Of a stretch of DNA of 64,000 bases, positions 25,558-37,342 are shown in pieces. The stretch is taken from positions 372,001-436,000 of the forward strand of contig JAMXBD010000692.1 of assembly GCA_024138025.1 (NCBI GenBank), written 5' to 3'. Made by a program: the position numbers and the translations under genes. Source of the DNA: Combretum micranthum. Its lineage: Eukaryota; Streptophyta; Magnoliopsida; Myrtales; Combretaceae. Within the stretch, counting starts at the first letter, position 1; every line of letters begins with the position of its first letter. The notes below the pieces were generated by a model. The model was not told the DNA's origin. It made no database searches and worked only from the letters and a program-made list of their open reading frames with translations.

Positions 25558-25576
25558 TGGCGACTCCACTGGGGAA
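25558..25576 (+). other. Primer-binding site, Tat/Ogre type
   Basis: TGGCGACTCCACTGGGGAA starts four bases after the 5' LTR. It has the form of primer sites known from Tat/Ogre gypsy elements (TGGCGACTC, variable bases, GGGGA), usually ascribed to tRNA-Arg. I could not confirm the tRNA. Confidence 0.75.
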
Positions 25577-28500
25577 CTCTTCAGAATTTAAAAAAAAAAA
25601 AAGAGGGCTAGCCACTTAGAATTTTAAATTTTAAATTTATCCTTTAAAATTGCTCGATTTTTTGTGAATATATACATTATAATTCTTTGTACATTATTTG
25701 GATAATTGTTTTGTGAATATATACTAATCTTGCAGAAAAAAAAAAAAGAAGAAGAATGGGCGATAGTCTTATTTATTTATTTATTGATTCTTTGTACATA
25801 TATTTGTCTTGTGATATATTGTATATAATATTTCAAGCATAAAAAAAGGGATGCAATAGATTATTCATTTGCATTTGCATCTGCATATTAGCATAAATGT
25901 GTGCTAGATACGGTCGGACCCAGGCCGTCTTAAGAGCTAAGCGAGGAGGACGAAGTAAGGTCCGTGGGCTGTGGCTTTCCACCCTCTGATCAAGAAATGT
26001 CCTCCCACTCCGGTTTAGTGGTACTAAACCGGGGGACCTATAGAACCCTACCAAATCATGCATTCATCAACATGGGATATGACCAAATTTTTTAAAAAAA
26101 ATGGAGTTGTATCATTTTTTTTTCCAAATAAAAAATTTATTAAAAATAAAAAAGGGGTTTCAAAAAGAAAATTTAAAAAAAAATCAAAATTAAAAAAATA
26201 AAACAAAAAGTTTTTTAACCAATTCCAACAAAGTCTAAAAAATGTGGAGTAATATTCTTTTAGTATTAGTTGGCCCTATAAGATAAATAAATAAAAATGA
26301 TTTGATAAAGGTTTTTGAAACTATTGTTTTTAATACAACTCCTGTAAATATTTTTCAAAATTCTATTGGTCATTATCCCCATTTGCATTCGTGTGCTAGC
26401 ATATGTGCATATTTGCATCCTTGCATTTGTATATATTTTCTTAAAAAATGTGTAGAGTAGACTTGTATATATTCATAGAATATATTGTCCACCTATAGTT
26501 ATAGGTCCTTTCCAACCAAAATTATCTTTGTCATAAGTATTCCATTTCATTGTCTCAAATCAATCATTTTGTAAATATTTGCCCCCACTTAAGGGGAGAG
26601 GGTCATTTGTTTACCTCTATTCTTGTAAGTTAGTTTTTGCCTAAAGAAAAAACTTTGAGTTGTAAATAAATTTCCACTTTAGATTAGAAACATTCATTTT
26701 CCAAACCTCTTTTGTAAATAACCATTTTTTCAAAAAAAAAGAAGAGAATAACAAGTTTTTAAAATTTCTTTTCTAAAAAGAAAGAAAAAAAAATAAAAGT
26801 TTCAAAAAAAATGTATAAATAAATGAAGAAAAAAGGAAAGTTGCCAACAGGAAAGAATATTTCAAAAAAATTGTTATCCCAATGATCATTCAGTAAAAGG
26901 CAATTGAAATCAAAATTAGGGGCAACCAAAAGGACTTTACCGATTAGGGGCATTTGATAAACCTAAATGGGGCATTTAGTTAAATATCTTGAGGCAATAA
27001 AAATGGATGATTGAAAGCCAAGAGAAATATCTCACTAAAAATAATTGCCTAGGATGAAAAGAGGCAAATTTAATCCCAAACACCAACCCTACACACTCAA
27101 GAGAGGAGTGAATTGTGAGAGATAAGGTGGACTCATTCCTTAAAGGAGGTCTGTCTTGAATTTAGTACATGGGTCAAAATGAAATTAGGCATTCATTTCA
27201 AAATCTTAAACACATTTACCCTTTGTCAGCCCATTTGAGCCTATCAAGGAAGTGTCTTAAAAATAAACCCTGTCAGGAACCACCCCACAATGGGGCAATC
27301 AGGAGGTTAGGGTCATTAACAAGGAGAAAAAGGAGTAACTTATATGCACTTGACCTAGTCGCATCAATTCAAGAGTAGTCAATTGACAAAAATAAATCTT
27401 TTCCTATGAAAGAAAAAGAGTCTCCATTTCAAACCATACACAGCACATGTACTTTGAGCTATAGACCACAAAAGAAAAAAAACAAATCACCTTGGATTCA
27501 TGTCCCAAAAAAGAAAAAAACAAGAAAAGAAAAAGACAAGAAAAAATCAAGGAGAGATCAACAAAAGAAAAAAGAAGAAGAAGAAGCAAACAAGGTGATA
27601 ATAAATCAATGATTTGCAAACACAAATAGAAACACATAGCTCAAAATCATCAAAATTCATCAAAATTCATTCTATATTAAGCCCCGCCCACAAATTCCAC
27701 CCTTTGGAGACTCTTTGGATCAAAGGAGTTGATCTATTAATACCCTTGAAACTAGGGACAAGTGCATCATCAAGTTTTCCTTAAGGGTTCTTGACTTGTA
27801 AACCCGGGTGTTGAAAAATTTTTCAAAAAAAAAGCCTTTATGAAATATCCTTTGATTAAAGCCAATAACCAAAAGCCCACATTACAGTCCAAAGAAGACC
27901 TAATAGATTGACTGATGTGTATTACTTGCAAGCCGGACCATAATTTTTGGAATCCGAGTCAAAAGTGAAAATGAGCCTAAGAGAGTGTGAGGAAGTCCTC
28001 TTTGACTAAGCAATCAAAATGAGATAACCAATCTTGGTATATAAATTGTCCACAGGGGCATAAAATTACTTGCCCCAATTTGAAAAATATCTGCCTCAAG
28101 TTTAGCAATTATCTGCCCCAAAATTGAAAACAATGCCCCAATAGTGAATTGAAGTCCCAAAAGTAAAATTTTTTGCCCCCAATGATTAAAATTTTTCAAT
28201 GAGAAACCTTAAGTGGTTTAATAGTCAAGCTTATGGCTGAACTGAAGTGAATGATCAATGGGCAAACACAATTCATTTTTACCTGTTGGTAACTTTCTTT
28301 GAAAGTAAAAGAAAAAGAGAAGGATTTTTCAAAAATATGTAAAAATTACTTTTGGTTCAAATCTTTGAAGATAAAAAAAAAAAAAAAAGACATTTCTGAG
28401 AAAAGTAGGGATTGTAAGTCTATCATTTTCCCAATTAAATCTAAAAAAAGAGAAGGAAGTTAGGTTTTTCAAAACCACTTTTTCAACTAACTCTCTCAAA

Positions 28501-28810
28501 CCAAGTTTTTTTCAAAGAAATAGCAAATTTGTTGCTTTCTTAACTAAGTTTTTTAAAAAAGAAATAGCAAAATTGTTGCTTTCTTAACCAAGTTTTTCAA
28601 TCCAAAGAGAAAGTAAATTCACTGCTTTCTCAAACAAATTTTTCAATCAAGTTTGTGAGATTATTGTTTTCTCAACTAAATAGTCCCCAGTAAATTTAAA
28701 ATGAAAAAAAGAAGTCTTGACTCAAGAAAAGTTTTCAAGTTAGCACAGTTTTCGAATTATAAGATTTCAAAAAAAAAAAAAAAAACAGTCGTCATTGTTC
28801 TTCTAATATC
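25577..28810 (+). other. Non-coding interior of the Tat-like element
   Basis: No retroelement protein domain is visible on either strand, only short chance frames. A GC-richer island at about 25905-26050 contains a strong hairpin. Around 28050-28180, TGCCCCAA-like words recur several times. The remainder is A-rich, with many AAAGAAA and TTTTTCAAA runs. Confidence 0.6.
26010..26032 (+). repeat. Leader hairpin of the Tat-like element
   Basis: CCGGTTTAG (26010-26018) and CTAAACCGG (26024-26032) are perfect complements around the five-base loop TGGTA, extendable by further pairs with a G-T wobble. It lies about 430 bases past the primer site, in a GC-rich island within otherwise AT-rich DNA. Packaging or dimerisation is a possible role, by inference only. 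Confidence 0.6.
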
Positions 28811-29149
28811 TAGGATCACCTGCTCAAAGGAGCGTCGTCCTATTTTTGAAAAATTAGGATCACTTGCTCAAAGGAGCGTCGTCCTATTTTTGAAAAATTA
28901 GGATCACTTGCTCAAAGGAGCGTCGTCCTAATTTGAAGAATTAGGATCACTTGCTCAAAGGACGCGTCCTATTGTTTGAAAATTAGGATCACTTGCTCAA
29001 AGGAGCGTCGTCCTACTATTTGAAAATTAGGATCACTTGCTCAAAGGAGCGTCGTCCTATTGTTTGAAAAATTAGGATCACTTGCTCAAAGGAGCGTCGT
29101 CCTATTGTTTGAAAAATTAGGGTCACTTGCTCAAAGGAGCGTCATCCTG
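28811..29149 (+). repeat. Tandem array R1, eight 44-bp hairpin units
   Basis: Eight head-to-tail units each carry AGGATCACTTGCTCAAAG then GAGCGTCGTCCT and a T/A-rich spacer. Each unit can pair AGGA with TCCT outside and GCTC with GAGC around the loop AAAG inside. The fourth unit (near 28941) has lost GAGC but forms the palindrome AGGACGCGTCCT. Spacers vary slightly. Confidence 0.85.
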
Positions 29150-29220
29150 CCTTTAAGAATTATAGTTACCAGTCCAGCCAAGAATCAGTTCAAGTAGCAC
29201 CAATTCAAACCAAAAACCAA

Positions 29221-30310
29221 AGCCCATAGGTCCGGCAAATGACCAAATTAAAGCCTATAGGTCCGACAGATGACCTAGCAATTTTCTAAAATCTAGACTC
29301 GACAGACGGTCTATCAGTTTTTTAGTCTAGGCCCGACAGATGGCCTATCATTTTTCTATATCTAGACCCGACAGACGGTCTATCAGTTTTTAGTCTAGGC
29401 CCGATAGATGGCCTATCATTTTTCTAATCTAGACCCGACAGACGGTCTATCAGTTTTTTAGTCTAGGCCCGACAGATGGCCTATTATTTTCTAAATCTAG
29501 ACCCGACAGACGGTCTATCAGTTTTTAGTCTAGGCCCGACAGATGGCCTATCATTTTTCTAATCTAGACCCGACAGACGGTCTATCAGTTTTTTAGTCTA
29601 GGCCCGACAGATGGCCTATCATTTTTCTAAATCTAGACCCGACAGACGGTCTATCAGTTTTTAGTCTAGGCCCGACAGATGGCCTATCATTTTTCTAAAT
29701 CTAGACCCGACAGACGGTCTATCAGTTTTTTAGTCTAGGCCCGACAGATGGCCTATCATTTTTCTAAATCTAGACCCGACAGACGGTCTATCAGTTTTTA
29801 GTCTAGGCCCGACAGATGGCCTATCATTTTTCTAAATCTAGACCCGACAGACGGTCTATCAGTTTTTTAGTCTAGGCCCGACAGATGGCCTATCATTTTT
29901 CTAAATCTAGACCCAACAGACGGTCTATCAGTTTTTTAGTCTAAGGCCCGACAGATGGCTATTATTTTTCTAAATCTAGACCCGACAGACGGTCTATCAG
30001 TTTTTTAGTCTAGGCCCGACAGATGGCCTATCATTTTCTAAATCTAGACCCGACAGACGGTCTATCAGTTTTTTAGTCTAGGCCGACAGATGGTCTATCA
30101 TTTTTCTAAATCTAGGCCCGACAGATGGCCTATCATTTTTCTAAATCTAGGCCCGACAGATGGCCTATCATTTTTCTAAATGGCCCGACAGATGGCTTTC
30201 TCTTTTCTAAATCTATGCCAAACAGATGGTCTATCAGTTTTCTAAGCCTAGGCCCGACAGTTGACCTAGCAAATCTCAAAGTCTGAACTCGACAGATGGT
30301 TTAGCACAAG
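29221..30310 (+). repeat. Tandem array R2, dimeric ~69-bp units with covarying stems
   Basis: About twelve ~69-bp units, each made of two related halves. One half has TAGACC-CGACAGAC-GGTCTA, the other TAGGCC-CGACAGAT-GGCCTA; both keep a six-base stem around the same loop. A third type at 29258-29277 is TAGGTC-CGACAGAT-GACCTA. Stem bases differ between types but pairing is kept, while the loop CGACAGA is nearly constant. The edges of the array are more degenerate, for example after 30180. Confidence 0.9.
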
Positions 30311-30410
30311 ATAAAATCTCTTTGTTGAAAATAAAATTTGGGGGAGAAGCTAAGCAAAAATTGGTTATCTTTTGTCTTTGTGGCAAAAGTTTTGTTCAAA
30401 CTTTACCACA

Positions 30411-30422
30411 AAGAGGGGCAGC
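30411..30422 (+). other. Polypurine tract of the Tat-like element
   Basis: AAGAGGGGCAGC directly precedes the 3' LTR start TGTAGACACC, as in Tat/Ogre elements. Confidence 0.8.
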
Positions 30423-32526
30423 TGTAGACACCAAATTTTTGCCCAATTAAAAAATAGGCTTAAATTTACAAAAATTAATGTCATATGGTTCACATACTTG
30501 GGTTACAATTCCATCAATAAATCTTCATTAAAAAAAATAGATACACTCAAGAGGCATGGATACATTAATTTTGGACCAAATTCGTGCATCAAAGTAAGCC
30601 AAAAGACACTTATTTACTTTAATTAAATGTGCTTTAAAACGAATTTATGTTGGCAATTTTGTAACTCCCGATCCTTCGAATCAATTCGTAACGGACGGCC
30701 ATTAATGGCCGAATTCAAGTTTTGTAACCGACGGCCATTAACGGTCGAATTCAAGGTTTGTAACCGACGGCCATTAACGGCCGAATTCAAGTTTTGTAAC
30801 GGCCATTAATGGTCGTGATCCGTTTCACTTCCCCTCTAGCTCTATATAAACTACAACCCCGATCCTCCTCAAGACACAAGGTCCAGATCTAAAAAAAAAA
30901 TTTTGAACAAGAGAGAGAATAGCAAGGAAAAATAAAAAAAAAAATTTCGAAAAAGAAAGAAAAAAAAAAGAGAGAGAGAACAAGAGCAAGAACCAAGCGA
31001 ATTCAAACTTTCACCACCACCAAGTCGCTGCCGCTCTGGCCGCTTCGGCTATCACCACCAAGCCGCTGCCGCTCCGACAGCCGTCTAAGCCTCCACCAGC
31101 CACCATCCCGAGCCAACACCAGCTGCCGTCCAAGCCACCACAAACCACCATCAGCTGATCCGACCACTTTCTAAACCACCACATCGAATCAACCTTTCGG
31201 AAACCAATTCATAAGGTTCTTCTTTATTTTTTTAGTTAGTATTATTATTATTATTAGATGCATAAAAAAAAGAAGAAAATCAAAAGAAAAATGAATATAT
31301 ATAAATATAAATATAGTAATAATATATAAAAATAAAAGAAAATATGTGTAGATACTTGAGATGCATGCTACCATTATTAGTATTAGTGTACGATATCATA
31401 TAGGTAATTAAAAAAAAAAAAAGAGGAAAAAGAAAAGAAAAAATTCTAGTATACAAATGGTAAATAAATTTAAATTAGATTATGAAAAAACAAAAAAGAA
31501 ATGTGTGTATGAAGTATGATATTTGTGATGATAAAAATAAATAAAATTTTTAGAGTATATTTATGAAAAAGAAAAAGGTTTGTTAGTATCATTATTATTA
31601 TTATTTTTATTGTTATTATATCATGATTTCAATTAAATAAATATTTGTTAGAATTTGCGAAATGTTAGTGTAATATCTTGAGCATGTTTTAGTTACCCTA
31701 TAATTTTTATATAAAAACAAAAAAAATGAGAAAAATTCACAAAACAAAATTTATTTTTTCTATATATGAAAAAAATGTTTTCCTAGCCCTTATATAAATA
31801 TTACTTAGTTATTTTCTAAATTAACAAAAAAAAATAATAAATGGGGTTTTTTCCAAAATTAGTATCTTTTAAGGATTTTCAAAAACAAAAAATAAAAATT
31901 AGATCTCTTTAGGAATTTACAAAATAAAAATTGATTAAATACTTAAACTTGGCGGGTTTCAAAAATAAAAAAATACAAACAAATTAAAAATTTTATAAAA
32001 TAAAAAAGAACTACGTTTTATCTGATCTCGATAGCGAGTACGTAGGCACCTACGGGGCGACAATAAAAAATGAAAAAATATTTTTGTTTATCATTTTGGT
32101 TATTTGTGAAATTTTTCAGCAATAAAAATATAAAAATAAAAACAAAAACAAAAAATGTGACTTGTAAATATTTTTATTTGAATTTTTGAGCAATAAAGGA
32201 TAGATTATAAATTTAAAATTTTGAAAGTGTAACCGATTTGGTTTTAATAGTTAGCCCCCGAATCCATGATATCTGTTTTTAAAAAGTTTGTTTTTTTAAA
32301 ATCAAATTTTTTCGCAGACTAGTAGCTAAGTTAGGATCAACAAACCCATTGATCCTAGCTTTTGTTTTTTTTTCCTGATTATATCGGGTGGTGACTCTAA
32401 AAAGTTTTCAAAAATTTTAAAATTTCTCTTAACCCCTAGTCGAGGATTCATGTTAAATGGGTTTGGGTTTAATGTGAATCGGGTTAGGAGAAATGAACCA
32501 GATAATGGAAAAATCCAGGCTCGACA
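30423..32526 (+). repeat. 3' LTR of the Tat-like element
   Basis: Nearly identical to 23415-25554 over its whole length. It has the TATA box at 30843-30850 and four palindromic cores instead of five (about 30690-30815). Differences are mostly one- to few-base indels in A or T runs plus scattered substitutions. Confidence 0.9.
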
Positions 32527-32851
32527 GTAATGTATAAGATATGATGTGATATGAGATGTATGTGGAAGATAGAAAGTAAGAAAAATAGATGTATAGGTAG
32601 TAAGAAAAAGTAGAGATAGTTGAATAGTAGAATAGTACAATGAATAGTAAACAAGACTAATAATTTATCGATAGTAAAGAAAATAGCGTATAATTGCGAT
32701 ATCTATTACTTTTAGTTATCAAAAAATTATAAAACTGATATTTTTGAATTCCTTATATTATTACGAATCTAATGGTGTCATTAGAATATTTTTACCATCC
32801 GATGTACTAAGTCACGGTTTTGAAAACTGATCCGTTTGGATTCGAAACTAT

Positions 32852-34409
32852 TGGTCCCAAATAATAATCAAGAAGGGGGTTGAATTGATTATTAATAAAA
32901 ATTTTCGCCTTTAGAAAATATTCCCCTTCAATTTTTATATGAGAATAATATAACAATTAAAGACGTATGAAAATAAAAGAATAGGGAAAAGAAAATCAGG
33001 TAGTAATTTATAGTGGTTCTGCCTTGTGCGTCAGTCTACTATTTCAGCTCCGAGCCGGGGACCCCGTTATCCTACAGGTTTGTTTCACTATCTCCAATAA
33101 CTTCAAATTACAAGATTGTACAATCCTCTCTGCTTGATTCTCACAGCTATCCTTTAGCTACAATCGATCTACAGAGTCTAATCCTGTAATTGAACTACCA
33201 ACTAAGAAGGCAACAACTTGTTCCTTCAATTATAAAAAGAAAAGAAATTTTCAAGATCAAAAAGCAAAAAGAAAGATTGCAAAGAGATCGACTTACTTGT
33301 TGAAACGTAATAAGAAATTATGAATATTCTAGACAAACTGAAACTTTTGAGTTTTTATTCTATATATACTTGGTAAAAAAAAAAAGCTTTTTTTTTTGTG
33401 TGTGAATAGTATCAGCTTCTTCTTCTTCTTCTTCTTTTTTTTTTTTGCTTCAATCTTCTTCTTTTTCTCTCTGTCTTTGTATAATATATTTTCCTGTTCA
33501 CGCTCCAACGTTCAAACTAGATGGATAAACTTTCCTAAAGATTTCGGCTCATAAAATTTGTAGATCCTTATCTTTTATTTTTAAATTTGAACTTCAATCG
33601 ATTGCTTTAAACGGATAAAAGATAAGTATAAATCTTTCCCGTTTATCTCTCCAAAATATCTTTTGTTTGTTCTTTTTTTCAAATTTGAATTCTTCCAATT
33701 CTTCAATTGGGTAGAAGATAAAATGAAAGAGATATTTTTCGTTTCCTGTAGATATGCTCACGGGTCTTGTGGTGATACATCCTTATCTTACAATTTGAAA
33801 TTTGAAAATCGGATCAACATCATATGATCTTCTTCATTATCCATTTTAACAGCTTTAAAGATAATGTTCCTTCTTGAACTCATGGTAGAATCCCACATAA
33901 TTAGGTAAGTAATTGACTAATCCTTGTCTTGAAATGTTGTAGATACTAGAATAAGCTTGTCTGAAAGGAAAAAAACGTGTAGCAGCTGTTCGAAGAAGTT
34001 TCAATACTGTTCATGAAGATTTTTCTTCCATTTGTAGAGAGAGAAACTTAAGATAATTTTTAAATCCCCTTGAATATTAACCAACTTAGGTGGAACAAAT
34101 GAGTATATTATCCAAATAAACTCATTTACTTGGAGCTAGGTCTTCAAGATTCATTTTTGTATTAAATTGGAATGATTTGTATCAAGTTGGAGAAGATGAA
34201 CAGTGAAATCATGTGATATAGAGCTCCTGTCAAAAGTGCAGTAAAAGGTTCTGGTTTTCTTGAAAAATTCTTTATCCTTAAAGTAACCTTTTGGAAAACA
34301 TTCTAGATTTCTGATACTATTCATCATTTTTCTTCTTTCTCTTTAATCTTGATACTACACACTTAATAAACTCATTAATAATCATTTTACTATTTTGTTA
34401 TCATCAAAA
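32852..34409 (-). mobile_element. LTR-like insertion (probable solo LTR), reverse-oriented
   Basis: On the plus strand it starts TGGTCCCAAATAATAATC with AAGAAGGGGGTTGAATTG, has TATAGTGGTTCTGCC near 33010, and ends around GTTATCATCA. Read on the minus strand it therefore starts TGATGATAAC and ends near GGGACCA, a layout I know from widespread plant Copia-type LTRs. It breaks LTR-G copy 1 at a site flanked by ACTAT and TCTAT. A CTT-repeat and T-run occur at 33415-33450. Confidence 0.5.
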
Positions 34410-34686
34410 TCTATTTTAAGAGAATTAATAGGAACACATTAAAAATTTGTGAATTTGATATTTTTAAGCTTTCTTATATTATTACAAATTATTATTCACA
34501 ATTATCTCACTTTTGTTGTTTAGGGTTTAAGAGCGTAGGATTGCTGGATCTAAATTCTAGGGTTTGATATAGGTTTTGTTAACTTTAGGATTTTTAGTTG
34601 ACTTCCGGTTCTAGGGTTTGAACTTAAGACTCGGCATAAAAATCTAGGGTTTACAGTGGAGATTTATCTCCCCTTCTACCCTCAAA

Positions 34687-36896
34687 TGTTGGAATTTTTG
34701 GAGACAAAAAACAATTACAAATGCATAATGGAACTAAAAACAAAATAAAAAATCTTAACAGGATCCATGAGATTCAACAAAAATCAATAAGGGAGTTAGA
34801 ACTACCCACCATTCTTGCTAATCTAAAAGCATGGATGATGGTTTCAACACAAATTGCACACTATCTACTAGGTTCCGTCAAATTTAAGTGCTGCTTTTCA
34901 CAAACACTCTTTATTGGTATCCACATGAGTGAACTCATTTTCAAGACATGAACATTGGTGTGCTAACACCTTAGATTTTCTAATTGCCATTTTCTCTCTA
35001 CGAAAAATCTTATTTTCTAATTAGGAACGCGTGTTTGTGTTTTTTTTCTCTTTTCTCTCTCTTTTTATCTCTACATGCTTTCACACAAAAAGAGGTATAT
35101 ATACTAGAATAAAATGCATCTATTTAATTTAGAAAATCATGTTTTTTTCTATTCCTAATAGGTAACTAAAAATCAATATTATTTATTACTTTTATTTTAA
35201 GATCAAAATTTAAAATAAATCTTTCAATTCAAATAAAACACTATTATCCTCTTCTAAATAGGATAATCTATTTAAGGCAATATTCAATAAATCTGGAGAC
35301 TGTCCAAATCCTTAATGTAAATCATGTGTTCAGGTTAGTTCATTCTTTGTGTATGACCCAATAGGTTCATTTGACATTAGTAGTAGACATAAATATCATT
35401 TTTGGCCTAGAAGTCATAAGTGGTTGCTAGCTAGACATTTTGACTACCTAAGTTAAATGAAGGTCATTGATCCGACATAACCTAATCCGTAAATTATATT
35501 ATAATTCTTTTGTTACACAACATCTAGATTGAATATAAGGCATAGATAATATCATCCTTTATATTATTCAAACTTATCCTTTCTTGATCATCAGAAAACT
35601 AAACAAATGGCATTAATCATACTATCAATTTATTAAAACATAGCCATAAATTTCTTAGTCTCATTTATCGAAGGGCCTAGAAATATCTCTCTCATAACAA
35701 GCGGGACAAATCCCTTCTTAATCACTTATCTCTCTCTATATGATTCATACTATGCTCAATTATAACCTTTATAATCATAATATTCTTCTTGTTGGAATCC
35801 ATGATGATTTCAGGTCTAAGGATACAATGATATAGTTATTATGAGAACCACTTATTACATTAATCCATATAGTGATCTCATAGTAGGTTAATATGGTAGT
35901 TAGACTCCAACATGTACTTATGAGTCTGATTTATTTCTCCATATATATTATCATCTCAAGATCATCAATCAAATCTTGAGGCTTAATTCATTATTGTTGC
36001 TATAATAATGAATATATAAGGACATTAAGAATAATTATATGATTATTCATAAATATTATTATAAAGTAAATATTCAAATAATATAATAATGAAATGTCTC
36101 TTTATTAATAAACAATCAGGATCACACTATCTAATGATCGGCATATGGCACAATAATGGTTATCAAAATCACAATTTTACTTATATGAGTTTATGATTTT
36201 AAAAGACCCCTCTAAGTTGACTCATGCATAGACTCTTTTTCTGTAGACTCTTAACGTAAACTTGGTAAAATCTTACGTTTTTAACTAATTTTACCAATTT
36301 AACCTATATGAGTCAAATATACTAAAATATAAGAAAAATATAACCATATTTTTACAAGCTTATCAACTATTAGGATGATACAATTTTCTTCACACATTTC
36401 AATTTTGTTTTCACACTATCTCTCTATTGTTTTCCCTCACCCCTTCCCTAGTTATACATTTATAGAATTCATTTAAGTTGAGTTATAACTGTAAAGTTTA
36501 CAAGATCATTTATTATTTCTTTTAGATAATTAAAATTTTAAGATAAGTTGAAAAGCTAGATTCTTCTTTAATTCGTAACTTCTTTTAAACAAAATAATAA
36601 TAATAAAAAAAACTAAAGTTTAATTCTACTTGCTTTTTTTATGCGTGTTATATCATGGATTAAGGGTTACTATGAAAAAAAAACACTTAATTTCTTTATT
36701 TTTTATTTTATTTTGCATCCATTATATATTTTAAGTTTTTCTTTTTTTATAACTTTTATAAGCATATCTATAGATTTTTAAATATACTTTGCATATTTTG
36801 TAAAAACTTACCTTTTTACGTTTTGATTCCACAGACCTTTCACAATTCTATATAGAATTGCGAGTGTGACAAACATGGGCATTATCATTAATACCA
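34687..36896 (-). mobile_element. LTR family B, copy 2, reverse-oriented
   Basis: Reverse-complemented, it runs from TGGTATTAATGATAATGCC to AAATTCCAACA and matches the three pieces of copy 1 in order. A TATA-like TATATATACC lies near 35101-35092 on the minus strand, followed by a purine-rich leader. It carries the hAT-like element copy 2 close to its start. Its flanks (TCAAA and AAATT) do not form a clean duplication. No coding region is attached. Confidence 0.7.
36155..36877. mobile_element. hAT-like non-autonomous transposon, copy 2
   Basis: A 723-bp relative of 8322-9065 in the same orientation. The left end AATGGTTATCAAAATC and the reversed right end CATGTTTGTCACACTC form the imperfect inverted repeat. 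Flanks GGCACAAT (36147-36154) and GGCATTAT (36878-36885) agree at six of eight bases. It interrupts LTR-B copy 2 about 15 bp from its terminus. No transposase frame is present. Confidence 0.75.
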
Positions 36897-37035
36897 AAAT
36901 TCATGGAAAGTATCAACTATTCTTAAACATGCTAAATGTTGAAAGTTTAAGGTGTTTAAAAATGCACTTTGAAAGTTTAGAGGGTAGATTCACACCTTGG
37001 TAAATAGGGTAATTTGCAATTTACCCAAAAAGTTA

Positions 37036-37342
37036 TTTTATGAGAATACAGATAGTAGTGTTTAGAAGAAAGTATAGAAGATATTTTTTGGTAGAAACAA
37101 TTAGATGCATAAAGAAGGAACGGTAGAAGATCTTTACATATATCATCACTACTAGGTAACATCCTTGGATTGAGACTCTCCATCAGCATAGTTAATTGCT
37201 AGGCTAATGATAGTTCTATAGGTAATTGAGAGGATGATCTATGTTAGAATAATAACTGATAAAAGTAGAATGAAGTCATAACTAAGTTTTACACGGAGGA
37301 ACAGGAAGCGTGTATAATACATTAAAGGTGGATATGTGGTAT
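37036..37342. other. Spacer, nothing recognised
   Basis: About 300 bp of AT-rich sequence between the Mutator-like nest and the next solo LTR. No gene or repeat structure was seen. Confidence 0.5.

Larger units (their letters stand above)
23415..32526 (+). mobile_element. Non-autonomous Tat/Ogre-like LTR retrotransposon, complete termini
   Basis: Two long LTRs (23415-25554, 2140 bp; 30423-32526, 2104 bp) start TGTAGACACC and end AGGCTCGACA. They enclose 4.87 kb and are flanked by the perfect duplication GTAAT (23410-23414 and 32527-32531). A primer site starts four bases after the 5' LTR and a polypurine tract AAGAGGGGCAGC precedes the 3' LTR. The interior contains no gag, protease, integrase or reverse transcriptase similarity. 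It holds a leader hairpin, AT-rich non-coding DNA and two hairpin-unit tandem arrays. The LTRs are very similar apart from small indels, so insertion is fairly recent. Mobilisation would require proteins from an autonomous relative. Confidence 0.9.
20117..34686 (-). mobile_element. LTR family G, copy 1, reverse-oriented and interrupted
   Basis: Segments 20117-23414, 32527-32851 and about 34410-34686 are diverged, reverse-oriented relatives of the solo LTR at 37348-42213. Diagnostic matches are TGCCACATCCCAAAGGGTAC against the reversed end of that LTR, an AACTCACTCGGCCATT block near 21236, the 21360-21600 block, and a CTGATATTTTTGAATTCC-type block near 32730. It is interrupted by the Tat-like element (23415-32526) and by the LTR at 32852-34409. 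The far end near LTR-B copy 2 is not resolved, and I found no clean TSD. Confidence 0.6.
19875..37026. mobile_element. Second Mutator-like element, bracketing a 17-kb nest
   Basis: The two ends are inverted copies: left GGAGAAATTGCAAATTACCC (19875-19894) and right, reverse-complemented, GGGTAAATTGCAAATTACCC (37007-37026). The similarity continues inward for more than 100 bp. The outer flanks carry the perfect 9-bp duplication AAAAAGTTA (19866-19874 and 37027-37035), the hallmark length for Mutator-like elements. Own sequence is about 19875-20116 and 36897-37026; everything between is later insertions. No transposase is visible, so it was a small non-autonomous element. Confidence 0.75.

Noticed and set aside
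27406..27612. Lys/Glu-rich plus-strand frame in the Tat-like interior
   Set aside because: It is simply an AAAGAAA-rich stretch translated; composition explains it and no domain is visible.
28811..30310. Repeat-spacer look reminiscent of a CRISPR array
   Set aside because: The spacers are not unique, units are contiguous and homogenised, and the array lies inside a plant retrotransposon bounded by LTRs. It is a tandem repeat.
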